A stretch of DNA of 64,000 nt from Halobacillus litoralis (GTDB lineage Bacteria; Bacillota; Bacilli; Bacillales; Halobacillaceae), in NCBI RefSeq assembly GCF_009856355.1, contig NZ_WMEW01000006.1, forward strand, positions 62,001 through 126,000. The letters run 5' to 3'. Made by a program: the position numbers and the translations under genes. Within the stretch, counting starts at the first letter, position 1, and each line of letters starts with the position of its first letter. The notes under the pieces are model-generated. The model searched no databases and was not told the DNA's origin. It saw nothing but the letters and a program-made list of their open reading frames with translations. Shown here in pieces: positions 33,789 to 41,682 of the stretch.

Positions 33789-34256
33789 ATGATACGAGTT
33801 TTATTTGTTTGTCTCGGCAACATCTGCCGGTCGCCGATGGCTGAAGCTGTCTTCAGGAATCTGGTGGAAAAAGAAAACCTCAGTGGTCGGATATCTGTAG
33901 ATTCCGCAGGGACCGGTCACTGGCATACAGGTTCCCAGCCTCATGAAGGAACACGGGAGATTTTAGATAAGAACGATGTGACCTATGAAGGCATGACCGC
34001 GCGTCAGGTCAGGGAGACGGACTGGGATGAGTTCGACTACCTTGTTGCCATGGACCAGAAAAATCTTCAGGATCTTCACAGCATCCGGCAGAAAGATGGA
34101 GTCACTGTGACCAAGCTGATGGACTATTTACCGCAGTTGGATGTGGATGAAGTGCCCGACCCGTACTACACAGGGAATTTTGATTACGTTTATGACCTTG
34201 TCCAGCAGGGATGTGCCGAACTGCTGGCCTCGATAAAAAAAGAATATAAACTTTGA
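33789..34256 (+). CDS. yfkJ: Low-molecular-weight protein-tyrosine phosphatase, YfkJ-like
   Basis: 155 residues. The P-loop is VCLGNICRSPMAEA (Cys8, Arg14), and the catalytic acid lies in VPDPYYTG. B. subtilis YfkJ is an active LMW-PTP linked to stress resistance and is followed, as here, by yfkI and yfkH. ATG 33789 has TGGAGG upstream. Confidence 0.93.
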   Translation: MIRVLFVCLGNICRSPMAEAVFRNLVEKENLSGRISVDSAGTGHWHTGSQPHEGTREILDKNDVTYEGMTARQVRETDWDEFDYLVAMDQKNLQDLHSIRQKDGVTVTKLMDYLPQLDVDEVPDPYYTGNFDYVYDLVQQGCAELLASIKKEYKL

Positions 34257-34268
34257 GGAGGAAGAAAC

Positions 34269-34595
34269 ATGGGACAGACATTATGGAAGGGTATTCTGAT
34301 CGGCGCTGCTGCAGGTGCTGCAGCAGCCCTGATTGATAAAGATACACGCACAATGGTGGGGCAGAAATCGAAAGCGGCTGGTTCCAAATGCCGTGAGATT
34401 GCTGCGAGTCCGTCAGAAGCTGTTCATTCTCTGCGCCTGAGCTACGAGTCGTTTTCCAAACAGCTGAATAAAGGAGTCGAAGATCTTCTTGAATTATTAG
34501 ACAAGGCGGAGAGTATGCTAAACAAAGTAGGAGAAATCAATCAGGAGGTCAAAGACCAGTTAAGAGCTGCGGATAATTCCGACAACGCTTCCTGA
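34269..34595 (+). CDS. yfkI: YtxH-like/YfkI-like protein
   Basis: 108 residues. An N-terminal glycine/alanine-rich membrane segment (GILIGAAAGAAAALI) is followed by a helical coiled-coil-like tail, the YtxH/gas-vesicle-like arrangement. It lies between yfkJ and yfkH, 12 and 21 bases away, so identification as YfkI comes from position and length as much as sequence. Function unknown. Confidence 0.78.
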   Translation: MGQTLWKGILIGAAAGAAAALIDKDTRTMVGQKSKAAGSKCREIAASPSEAVHSLRLSYESFSKQLNKGVEDLLELLDKAESMLNKVGEINQEVKDQLRAADNSDNAS

Positions 34596-34616
34596 TGCCA
34601 GGAGTGATGGAATATC

Positions 34617-35447
34617 ATGAAAGTCATCAAGAATTTCTTCCGGGAGCTCTTCACCCGGTTTGGGGAGGATGATGTAGGCGGGATGGCTGCCCAGCTGGCC
34701 TACTTCTTTTTGTTATCATTATTTCCGTTTATGATATTCCTGCTCACGCTTTTAGGGTATCTACATATTGATGAAGAGCGTATCCTTACTTTCGTGAGTG
34801 CATATGCTCCGGCAGATACGTTTGATATGATCACAGAAAATGTGACCTCGCTTTTCTCAGATGAAAATGGAAGCCTCTTGTCCATTGGACTTGCAGGTAC
34901 GCTGTGGGCAGCCTCGAATGGGGTCAATGCCATTATGCGTGCCTTTAACAGAGCTCACAGCGTGAAGGAAAGTCGTTCCTTTATCGTTTCAAGGATGCTG
35001 GCTATCGTTTTAACCATCGCTATGGTGATCGTCATTGCCATTGCTTTTCTTCTGCCGGTGGCGGGTCAGGCGATCGGTGTTTATTTGTTTTCTTATTTCG
35101 GCTTATCCGAAAGCTTTATCGGGTTATGGAATGGACTGCGCTGGGTCATTTCCTCGATCATTTTTTATGTCGTCCTTTCTTTCCTTTATGTAACGGCCCC
35201 GAATAAGCGGTTGAAATACAGGGATACGGTAGGAGGGGCTGTTTTTGCTACGATCAGCTGGCAGCTTGTTTCTCTGCTGTTTTCCTTTTATGTGAGCAAT
35301 CTGGGGAATTTCTCTGCGATGTATGGCAGCCTTGGCGGGGTGATTGTCCTGATGATCTGGCTTTATCTTTCGGGAATTGTGATCATTCTCGGCGGTGAGA
35401 TCAATGCCATGGCCTACCACCGCAGGACCGAGGATACGTGGGGATGA
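34617..35447 (+). CDS. yfkH: YihY/BrkB-family membrane protein, YfkH-like
   Basis: 276 residues with six membrane segments. The family signature is present in GMAAQLAYFFLLSLFPFMIFLL, GTLWAASNGVNAIMRAFNRAH and WLYLSGIVIILGGEINA. It was once called ribonuclease BN in error; YihY proteins are transport-like membrane proteins of unclear substrate. Third gene of the yfkJIH operon. Confidence 0.9.
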   Translation: MKVIKNFFRELFTRFGEDDVGGMAAQLAYFFLLSLFPFMIFLLTLLGYLHIDEERILTFVSAYAPADTFDMITENVTSLFSDENGSLLSIGLAGTLWAASNGVNAIMRAFNRAHSVKESRSFIVSRMLAIVLTIAMVIVIAIAFLLPVAGQAIGVYLFSYFGLSESFIGLWNGLRWVISSIIFYVVLSFLYVTAPNKRLKYRDTVGGAVFATISWQLVSLLFSFYVSNLGNFSAMYGSLGGVIVLMIWLYLSGIVIILGGEINAMAYHRRTEDTWG

Positions 35448-35448
35448 A

Positions 35449-35482
35449 AAAAGCTGCCGGGCATAAGCCCGGCAGCTTTTTT
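35449..35482 (+). terminator. Terminator of yfkJIH
   Basis: AAGCTGCCGGGC, loop ATAA, GCCCGGCAGCTT, then Ts. A second, looser inverted structure before ACACTTTTTT near 35615 could serve the opposite direction or a remnant. Confidence 0.9.
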
Positions 35483-35620
35483 CAGTAGGTATATATTGTT
35501 CGTGATCGTTTCGCTTCAAGATCAGGTCAATGATGGATAGCACGGAAAGTGTCCAAGAGGGGGCCTCAGCAGGCGCGGATGAGTAGAACGTTAGAACCAA
35601 TGCCTGAGGTGCACACTTTT

Positions 35621-37537
35621 TTAGTTTTTCAATAAACGCAGTCCGTTCAGGATGACGAGAATCGTACTCCCTTCATGTCCGATGACCCCAAGCGGCAGGT
35701 CCAGCACCTGAAGAAAGTTACTCATGATCAAAAGCATAATGACTGTGATTGAAAAGATCACATTCTGTTTGATGATCCGGTTCATGCGTTTTGAAAGCTC
35801 CATGGCATGGGCGATTTTCGGAAGATCATTTTTCATAAGGACGACATCGGCCGTTTCAAGAGCAACGTCGGTTCCTTCTCCCATAGCGACTCCGACATCA
35901 GCTTCCGCGAGAGCAGGTGCATCATTGATTCCGTCTCCGACCATGGCGACGTGTGGGAAATGCTCCTTCAACTGCTTGATTTCCTCCTGCTTCTGATCGG
36001 GGAGACACTCGGAAATGTATTGGTCAAGATCAGCTTCACGAGCAATGGCCTCAGCGGTGGCATCATTATCCCCAGTCAGCATAATCGTATAAATTCCTTG
36101 ATTTTTCAGGGTCTGTACAGCCCGCTTCGTATCCTCTCTCACTGTATCTTTCAGGGCAAGGAGTGCAGTGACGACGCCGTTTCTTTTTACAAAAATGACA
36201 GTCTTTCCTTCGGAAGCCAGTGTGGAAAACACCCCGTCCTCGAAATGGGAGCATTGGTCACGGCCGATGAAGTCAGCTTTTCCAATCATCCATTCTTCGC
36301 CCTTATACCAGCCGCTTACCCCGTTTCCACTGTGGTTTTTTACTTCCTCAACGTTTACAAAAGACATGTTCTTTCCCTCCGCATACTTCACAACTGCTTC
36401 TGCGAGAGGGTGGTTGGACTGCTGTTCAATGGATGCGGCGGCTGATAAGATATCATCGGCTGATCCTTTGTCAGAGGCAATGAAATCCGTCACTACCGGC
36501 TGTCCTTTTGTGAGTGTTCCGGTTTTATCAAAAGCGAAGGCCTTGATGGAAGACAAATGTTCAAGATGTACCCCGCCTTTAAACAAAATGCCCTGGCGCG
36601 CCCCGTTGGTAATGGCTGAAAGGGTGGCCGGCATAATGGAAGCGACAAGGGCACACGGAGAGGCTACAACGAGCAGAATCATCGCTCTGTATAAGGTTTC
36701 CATCCAGGTCCATCCCAGTACGAAGTGTGGGAGAAACATCATGACAGCTACCGCACCCAGCACCGCTTTAACATACGTACTTTCAAAACGTTCGATAAAC
36801 AGCTGGGAGGGCGATTTTTCGCTTTGGGCGTTCTGGACCATGGTGATGATTTTTTGAAACAATGTTTCTTTCGATTCTTTTGTCACTTCTACAAGCAGAC
36901 TGCCATCGATATTCATGGTTCCCGCAAAGACCTCGTTCTCCAGCCCTTTGGCAGCCGGCATGGATTCTCCTGTAATCGTACTTTCATCCAAACTTGATGC
37001 GCCTTCTGTGATCACTCCGTCCGCAGGTACGCGTTCACCAGGCTTCACGCGAATGAAATCGCCGACCTTTAATCTTTCTACGGACACCCACTGCTGATGG
37101 CTGCCTGTTACGAGCAGGGCCTGCTCAGGCTGCAGGTTCATAAGGGAGGAGATCTCCTTGTGGCTTTTGTTCATGGTATAAGTTTCCATAGCACCACTTA
37201 AGGAAAAGATGAAAATCAGGATGGCTCCTTCTGTCCAGTAGCCGATGGCAGCCGATCCGATGGCAGCAAGGATCATCAGCAGTTCAACATTCAATGAGCG
37301 GTCCTCTAAGGTTTCTTCCAACCCTTCCTTCGCTTTGGCAAATCCACCGATGATAAAAGCAGAAAGGTAAAGGGTGATATAAACGGGAGGGGACCAGTAG
37401 TTTTCCCCTATCCAGGCAAAGAGGAGAAGGACACCACTGAAAAGGGCAGCGATCAATTCTCCGTGTTCTTTCATATAAGTAAGAAATTCGGGCTTATTCC
37501 AGGATTTAGAATATGGATAGGAACGGGTTTCATTCAC
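35621..37537 (-). CDS. zosA: Heavy-metal P1B-type ATPase, ZosA-like
   Basis: 638 residues. It has no N-terminal metal-binding HMA domain. The transport helix contains ASPCALV (CPx motif). The cytoplasmic part has the TGES motif in STITGESMP, the phosphorylation motif DKTGTLTKGQ, SNHPLAEAV and MVGDGINDAPALAEADVG. The length and absence of HMA match B. subtilis ZosA, a PerR-regulated zinc transporter. The perfect PerR box upstream supports the same role. GTG start at 37537 with AAGGAG. Confidence 0.88.
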   Translation of the reverse strand: MNETRSYPYSKSWNKPEFLTYMKEHGELIAALFSGVLLLFAWIGENYWSPPVYITLYLSAFIIGGFAKAKEGLEETLEDRSLNVELLMILAAIGSAAIGYWTEGAILIFIFSLSGAMETYTMNKSHKEISSLMNLQPEQALLVTGSHQQWVSVERLKVGDFIRVKPGERVPADGVITEGASSLDESTITGESMPAAKGLENEVFAGTMNIDGSLLVEVTKESKETLFQKIITMVQNAQSEKSPSQLFIERFESTYVKAVLGAVAVMMFLPHFVLGWTWMETLYRAMILLVVASPCALVASIMPATLSAITNGARQGILFKGGVHLEHLSSIKAFAFDKTGTLTKGQPVVTDFIASDKGSADDILSAAASIEQQSNHPLAEAVVKYAEGKNMSFVNVEEVKNHSGNGVSGWYKGEEWMIGKADFIGRDQCSHFEDGVFSTLASEGKTVIFVKRNGVVTALLALKDTVREDTKRAVQTLKNQGIYTIMLTGDNDATAEAIAREADLDQYISECLPDQKQEEIKQLKEHFPHVAMVGDGINDAPALAEADVGVAMGEGTDVALETADVVLMKNDLPKIAHAMELSKRMNRIIKQNVIFSITVIMLLIMSNFLQVLDLPLGVIGHEGSTILVILNGLRLLKN

Positions 37538-37605
37538 GATATGTTCAGCTCCTTTTTATTATTGAAAATGAAATTCATTCACAACTATTTATAAATCTTA
37601 TTACT

Positions 37606-37620
37606 TTATAATTATTATAA
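37606..37620 (-). promoter_or_regulatory. PerR box upstream of the zosA-like gene
   Basis: TTATAATTATTATAA matches the B. subtilis PerR consensus TTATAATnATTATAA at every position. It lies about 70 bases upstream of the ATPase start. A second small palindrome, AATGAA-A-TTCATT (37567-37579), lies between it and the gene and might bind another Fur-family protein. Confidence 0.9.
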
Positions 37621-37705
37621 TCTGTTGCTTGTTACTATCATAGCATATCGGAAGGAAAAGTCTACAAAAAAATTCCCGTCCATAAAAAATTGCGGTACAG
37701 TTGAT

Positions 37706-37719
37706 TTGACAGGTGTCAA
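37706..37719 (+). promoter_or_regulatory. Palindrome before the amino-acid ABC genes
   Basis: TTGACAGGTGTCAA is a perfect inverted repeat about 50 bases upstream of the binding-protein gene. TTGACA may also serve as the -35 box, so a regulator here would block polymerase. The regulator is not known. Confidence 0.45.
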
Positions 37720-37770
37720 GTTGCTATATTAAACAAGTGATACGAATAAACATGGAGGGTGGAAAGAACG

Positions 37771-38652
37771 ATGCGCAAAGCTTTTATACTTATAAGCCTG
37801 TTACTGCTGGCTGTTTTTGTGGCTGCTTGTGGATCAAGTGAAGACACAGGAGACAGTGGTTCAAATAATGAAAGCGAAGAAGCTTCTGACAGCAAGTGGA
37901 ATGAAATACAGGAAGAAGGAGAAATTGTCGTTGGGACATCCGGTACACTTTTCCCGGCTTCCTACTACCCGGAAGGCTCCGATGAAATGACCGGGTATGA
38001 TGTGGAAATCATGCGGGAAGTCGCCGACCGTCTCGGCCTTGAACTGAAATTCGAGGAGTATGGTGTGGACGGTCTGCTGTCTGCGATTAACAGTGGCCGG
38101 ATCGATGCGGTTATTAATGATATGGAAGTCACGAAGGAGCGCCAAAAACAATTTGCGTTCAGTGAACCTTATAAATACTCCTATTCCACGATGATTGTGC
38201 GGGAATCTGATTTGTCCGGCATTGAGAAACTGGAGGACCTTGAAGGCAAGACCCATGGTGGTGGAGCGACAACGGTATTCTCCCAAATTGCGGAACATTT
38301 CGGTGCGGATACGAAAACATACGGAAATGTCACCAACGATGTCTACCTTCGTGATGTGGAGAATGGAAACACAGACTTCATTATCAATGACTACTATCTA
38401 CAGTCCCTGGCCCTGCAGGCTTTAACAGATATTGAAGTTCAGCTTCATCCCGATTTGAAATTCCATCCAACCAACTCAGCCATTGTTATGCCGAAAGAAG
38501 CAGAAACAATGAAAGAGGAAATTGATGCCGTACTGGCTGAAATGAAGGAAGATGGAACATTAACGAAACTGTCCGAAGAATTCTTCGGCGGCCAGGATGC
38601 TTCGAAGGAACCGGAAGAGGACATCCGCGAAATCGAAGGCCTGGATTTATAA
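37771..38652 (+). CDS. Amino-acid ABC transporter binding lipoprotein
   Basis: 293 residues. The signal peptide ends in a lipobox VAACGSS, so it is tethered to the outer face of the membrane. The mature part is a class-3 solute-binding protein: GEIVVGTSGTLFPASY, GYDVEIMREVADRLGLEL, DAVINDMEVTKERQKQFAFSEPY. It resembles YckB/TcyA-type cystine or polar amino-acid receptors. The ATG at 37771 is used rather than GTG 37759, which abuts GGAGGG. The permease follows 10 bases later; no ATPase gene is present. Confidence 0.88.
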   Translation: MRKAFILISLLLLAVFVAACGSSEDTGDSGSNNESEEASDSKWNEIQEEGEIVVGTSGTLFPASYYPEGSDEMTGYDVEIMREVADRLGLELKFEEYGVDGLLSAINSGRIDAVINDMEVTKERQKQFAFSEPYKYSYSTMIVRESDLSGIEKLEDLEGKTHGGGATTVFSQIAEHFGADTKTYGNVTNDVYLRDVENGNTDFIINDYYLQSLALQALTDIEVQLHPDLKFHPTNSAIVMPKEAETMKEEIDAVLAEMKEDGTLTKLSEEFFGGQDASKEPEEDIREIEGLDL

Positions 38653-38662
38653 GGGTTATGAA

Positions 38663-39355
38663 ATGTTTGGCATTGAAATAAACGAAATACAAGTCGAGAA
38701 GCTCTTTAATGCAGAGCGGGCCTGGGCCAACCTTCCTTTTATTCTGGAAGGTGTGCCTCTTACTTTATTTGTAGCAGTCATTGGGATGGCCATCGGTCTC
38801 ATTCTTGGTTTTTTCCTGGCTCTGGCTCGTGGGTCCAGCCATATCTGGCTCCGGTGGCCGGCGAGGTTTTACATTTCCTTCATGAGAGGAACGCCGATTC
38901 TTGTTTATTTGTTTGTTCTCTACTTCGGGCTTCCTGTCGTAGGGTTGAAACTGCCGGCCACGACGGCAGCGATCATCGGTTTTGGAACGAACAGCGCTGC
39001 CTATATTGCTGAAATCAACCGAGCCTCCTTGAACAGTGTTTCCAATGGACAGTGGGAATCTGCGCGTGCTTTAGGATTTACGTACTGGCAGACGATTCGG
39101 AGGATTATTATGCCGCAGGCGACGAGAATCGCTATTCCGCCATTAGGAAACGTGTTTCTTGATCTGTTAAAGGCAACCTCTCTGGCTGCCATGATTTCTG
39201 TACCTGAAATTTTGAACAAAGCGCAGATCGCAGCAGGCCGGACGGTGGATTCGATGACGATGTATATTACTGCGGCATTGATCTACTGGCCGCTGACGAT
39301 GATTTTCTCAGCGCTTCAGGATTATCTGGAGAGAAGAAACAACCGGTATTTATAA
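38663..39355 (+). CDS. Amino-acid ABC transporter permease
   Basis: 230 residues with five membrane segments. The HisM/GlnP-type EAA region is NSVSNGQWESARALGFTYWQTIRRIIMPQA. ARGSSHIWLRWPARFYISFMRGTPILVYLF is the typical first loop. It pairs with the preceding lipoprotein. As in B. subtilis yckA-yckB there is no ATP-binding gene in the operon, so an ATPase encoded elsewhere must serve it. ATG 38663 has AAGGG upstream. Confidence 0.88.
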   Translation: MFGIEINEIQVEKLFNAERAWANLPFILEGVPLTLFVAVIGMAIGLILGFFLALARGSSHIWLRWPARFYISFMRGTPILVYLFVLYFGLPVVGLKLPATTAAIIGFGTNSAAYIAEINRASLNSVSNGQWESARALGFTYWQTIRRIIMPQATRIAIPPLGNVFLDLLKATSLAAMISVPEILNKAQIAAGRTVDSMTMYITAALIYWPLTMIFSALQDYLERRNNRYL

Positions 39356-39361
39356 TATTCG

Positions 39362-39397
39362 AAGACCAGAGCAGGGTTCCCTGCCCTGGTCTTTTGT
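39362..39397 (+). terminator. Terminator of the amino-acid ABC genes
   Basis: AAGACCAGAGCAGGG and CCTGCCCTGGTCTT with a short loop, then TTTGTTTT. It separates the permease from the zinc operon, confirming that znuC does not belong to the amino-acid transporter. Confidence 0.88.
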
Positions 39398-39472
39398 TTT
39401 TTGGATGGCGGGGCTAAGTAAACTTCTCCCTTGATTCCTTGGGCAACCTCTTATATGATAGGAAAAGAATTT

Positions 39473-39493
39473 AAATCGTAATGATTATTATTT
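39473..39493 (+). promoter_or_regulatory. Zur box of znuCB-zur
   Basis: TCGTAAT-G-ATTATTA, preceded by AAA and followed by TTT, matches the 7-1-7 Zur consensus TCGTAATnATTACGA at 12 of 14 arm positions. It lies about 20 bases before the znuC start and would block transcription when zinc is plentiful. Confidence 0.8.
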
Positions 39494-39511
39494 TTTCGAA
39501 AGGGATGGACC

Positions 39512-40276
39512 ATGAGTGAACAAACCATTGTAAAATTCGACAATGTTTCCTTTAAATACGAAAGAGAAATCGTCGTTCAGGATGTTGACCTTGAAATTAA
39601 GTCAGGTCAGTTCCTTGGCCTTGTCGGCCCTAACGGATCCGGGAAGTCGACACTCATCAAGCTGATGCTCGGCCTTGAAAAGCCGGATAAGGGAAGGATT
39701 CAGCTGTTCGGCAGGCCGTTGAAACAGTATAAGGACTGGCAGGAAATCGGTTTTGTCTCCCAGAAGGCGAACAGTTTCAACTCCGGATTTCCGGCGACGG
39801 TTCTGGAGGTTGTGAAAACCGGGCTCGTATCAAGAATAGGGACATTTAAATTTTTTAATAAGAGACATAAAGAGAAAGCGATGGACGCCCTGCGGACAGT
39901 GGAAATGGAAGAATATGCCCATACCGGTATCGGTGACCTTTCCGGCGGCCAGCAGCAGCGGGTGTTCATAGCCAGGGCTCTGGTCAGTGATCCGTCACTG
40001 ATGATTCTGGACGAGCCGACCGTCGGGGTCGATGCCAAGCATGTCACTGAATTTTATGATCTGCTCGGTAAATTGAACAAGGAGCGGGGCATTACGCTGC
40101 TTATGGTTACCCACGATATTGGGACGATTACGGATCACGCCACCCATGTGGTCTGCATGAACAAGACGGTCCATTTCCATGGACAGTCGGAGGAATACAA
40201 GGAATTCAGTGAAGAGGATTTGAATCAGCTTTACGGATACGCCGTTCAGCAGCTGACTCATAATCACAGTCACTAA
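39512..40276 (+). CDS. znuC: Zinc ABC transporter ATPase
   Basis: 254 residues. Walker A GPNGSGKSTLIKLML, signature LSGGQQQRVFIARAL, Walker B LMILDEPTVGVD. Mn/Zn-type family features are clear, and a histidine-containing end (QLTHNHSH) suggests metal contact. It energises ZnuB. The context (Zur box before it, znuB and zur after it) fixes zinc as substrate. Confidence 0.93.
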   Translation: MSEQTIVKFDNVSFKYEREIVVQDVDLEIKSGQFLGLVGPNGSGKSTLIKLMLGLEKPDKGRIQLFGRPLKQYKDWQEIGFVSQKANSFNSGFPATVLEVVKTGLVSRIGTFKFFNKRHKEKAMDALRTVEMEEYAHTGIGDLSGGQQQRVFIARALVSDPSLMILDEPTVGVDAKHVTEFYDLLGKLNKERGITLLMVTHDIGTITDHATHVVCMNKTVHFHGQSEEYKEFSEEDLNQLYGYAVQQLTHNHSH

Positions 40277-40291
40277 GGAGGGAAAGAGAGC

Positions 40292-41149
40292 GTGCTGGAA
40301 AGTTTTATGCAATTTGAATTTTTACAGAACGCGGCGATAACAGGACTGTTGATCGGCATTGTTGCTCCTCTGCTTGGAGTGTTTATTGTTGTGCGACGGT
40401 TATCATTGATCGCTGATGCCTTATCCCATATTACATTGACAGGGATTGCGGCAAGTCTGCTCTTGGAAAAAAGAGTGACGGCCATTAACGACTGGAACCC
40501 GGTTTATATGGGCATGGCGTTTTCTGTAGCGGGTGCTGTTTTAATTGAACGGCTTAGAAAAGTATATAAACACTACGAGGAACTGGCTATTCCGATTATC
40601 TTATCCGGAGGGATCGGACTTGGTGTAATATTGATATCCCTGGCTGACGGATTTAATACGGACTTGTTCAGCTACCTGTTCGGTAGTGTTACAGCGGTAA
40701 GCCGCGATAGTATGTGGACGGTATTGTTTGTAACGGTGATTGTTATTCTGATTGTCATTTTCTTTTATAAGGAACTATTCGTTCTATCCTTTGATGAGGA
40801 ACATGCGTCGGTATCCGGAGTGAACGGACGCTGGATTCATTTATTATTTATCGTGATGGTTGCGCTGGTAATTGCTTCTGCCATGCAGGTGGTCGGTATT
40901 CTGCTCGTATCAGCACTGATGACGCTGCCTGTGGCTTCTGCACTCAGGATAGCCACCAGCTTTAAGCAGACGATCGGCCTTTCCATCGCATTCGGGGAAG
41001 TATCTGTTATGGTGGGCTTGTTTTCTTCCTACCATCTGAGCGTACCGCCGGGTGGAACGATTGTCGTTATGGCTATTTTGATTCTGGTAATGTCTATTAT
41101 TTATAAAAATGTTAGAAACCAGCAATGGATAAAGGGTGAGGCTTCATGA
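40292..41149 (+). CDS. znuB: Zinc ABC transporter permease
   Basis: 285 residues, eight to nine membrane segments of the ABC-3 family (AITGLLIGIVAPLLGVFIVVRRLSLIADALSHITLTGIA). The start is taken as GTG 40292 behind GGAGGGAAAG; ATG 40307 is possible. The stop overlaps the zur start by four bases. Confidence 0.92.
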   Translation: MLESFMQFEFLQNAAITGLLIGIVAPLLGVFIVVRRLSLIADALSHITLTGIAASLLLEKRVTAINDWNPVYMGMAFSVAGAVLIERLRKVYKHYEELAIPIILSGGIGLGVILISLADGFNTDLFSYLFGSVTAVSRDSMWTVLFVTVIVILIVIFFYKELFVLSFDEEHASVSGVNGRWIHLLFIVMVALVIASAMQVVGILLVSALMTLPVASALRIATSFKQTIGLSIAFGEVSVMVGLFSSYHLSVPPGGTIVVMAILILVMSIIYKNVRNQQWIKGEAS

Positions 41150-41556
41150 ACGTGGAAACAGCTCTACAGAGACTGAAGGAAAAAGGATATAAACGAACGA
41201 AGCAGCGGGAACGTATGCTGAAGATCTTTTCCGGTCAGGATCAGTACATTGCCGCCAAGGATATTCTCAAGGAGTTTCAGGAGTACTTCCCCAGTGTCAG
41301 TTTTGATACGGTCTACAGGAACCTTTATATGCTGACGGAGGTTGATATTCTGGAGTCGACCGAGCTGGGGGGCGAAAAGCATTTCCGCCTCAGCTGTGAT
41401 ACAGACGGACACCACCACCATTTTATCTGCACAGACTGTGGAAAAACGAAATCGATCGCCTTCTGCCCGATGGAAAAGGTGAATGAGAATCTGAAAGGCT
41501 ATGATATTGAAAACCATAAGTTTGAGATCTATGGCAAATGTCCCCAGTGTCATTGA
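41146..41556 (+). CDS. zur: Zinc uptake regulator, Fur family
   Basis: 136 residues. The winged-helix domain contains KRTKQRERML and VSFDTVYRNLYML. The metal sites are a histidine run DGHHHHFICTDCGK and a C-terminal CPQC, so two CxxC pairs bind the structural zinc. Zur represses zinc uptake when zinc-bound. In B. subtilis zur is separate from the transporter; here it is the third gene of the operon it should repress, which gives negative feedback. Confidence 0.92.
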   Translation: MNVETALQRLKEKGYKRTKQRERMLKIFSGQDQYIAAKDILKEFQEYFPSVSFDTVYRNLYMLTEVDILESTELGGEKHFRLSCDTDGHHHHFICTDCGKTKSIAFCPMEKVNENLKGYDIENHKFEIYGKCPQCH

Positions 41557-41563
41557 ACAGATG

Positions 41564-41593
41564 GGAAAGGATGTCTCCCGAGGCATCCTTTCC
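41564..41593 (+). terminator. Terminator of znuCB-zur
   Basis: GGAAAGGATG and CATCCTTTCC with a ten-base loop, followed by TTTATT. znuA therefore has its own promoter. Confidence 0.8.
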
Positions 41594-41629
41594 TTTATTG
41601 TTTAAGAAGTAATGGTTACTGTTTACAAG

Positions 41630-41644
41630 TAGTAATCATTACGA
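41630..41644 (+). promoter_or_regulatory. Zur box of znuA
   Basis: TAGTAATCATTACGA is a 7-1-7 palindrome with one mismatched outer pair and fits the Zur consensus better than the znuC box. It lies about 40 bases before the znuA start. Confidence 0.85.
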
Positions 41645-41682
41645 TAAGATTTAAACAGATCATACGGAGAGGACGAAGTTCA

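Noticed and set aside
39512..40276. ATPase partner of the amino-acid permease at 38663
   Set aside because: A strong terminator separates them, a Zur box precedes this gene and znuB follows it.
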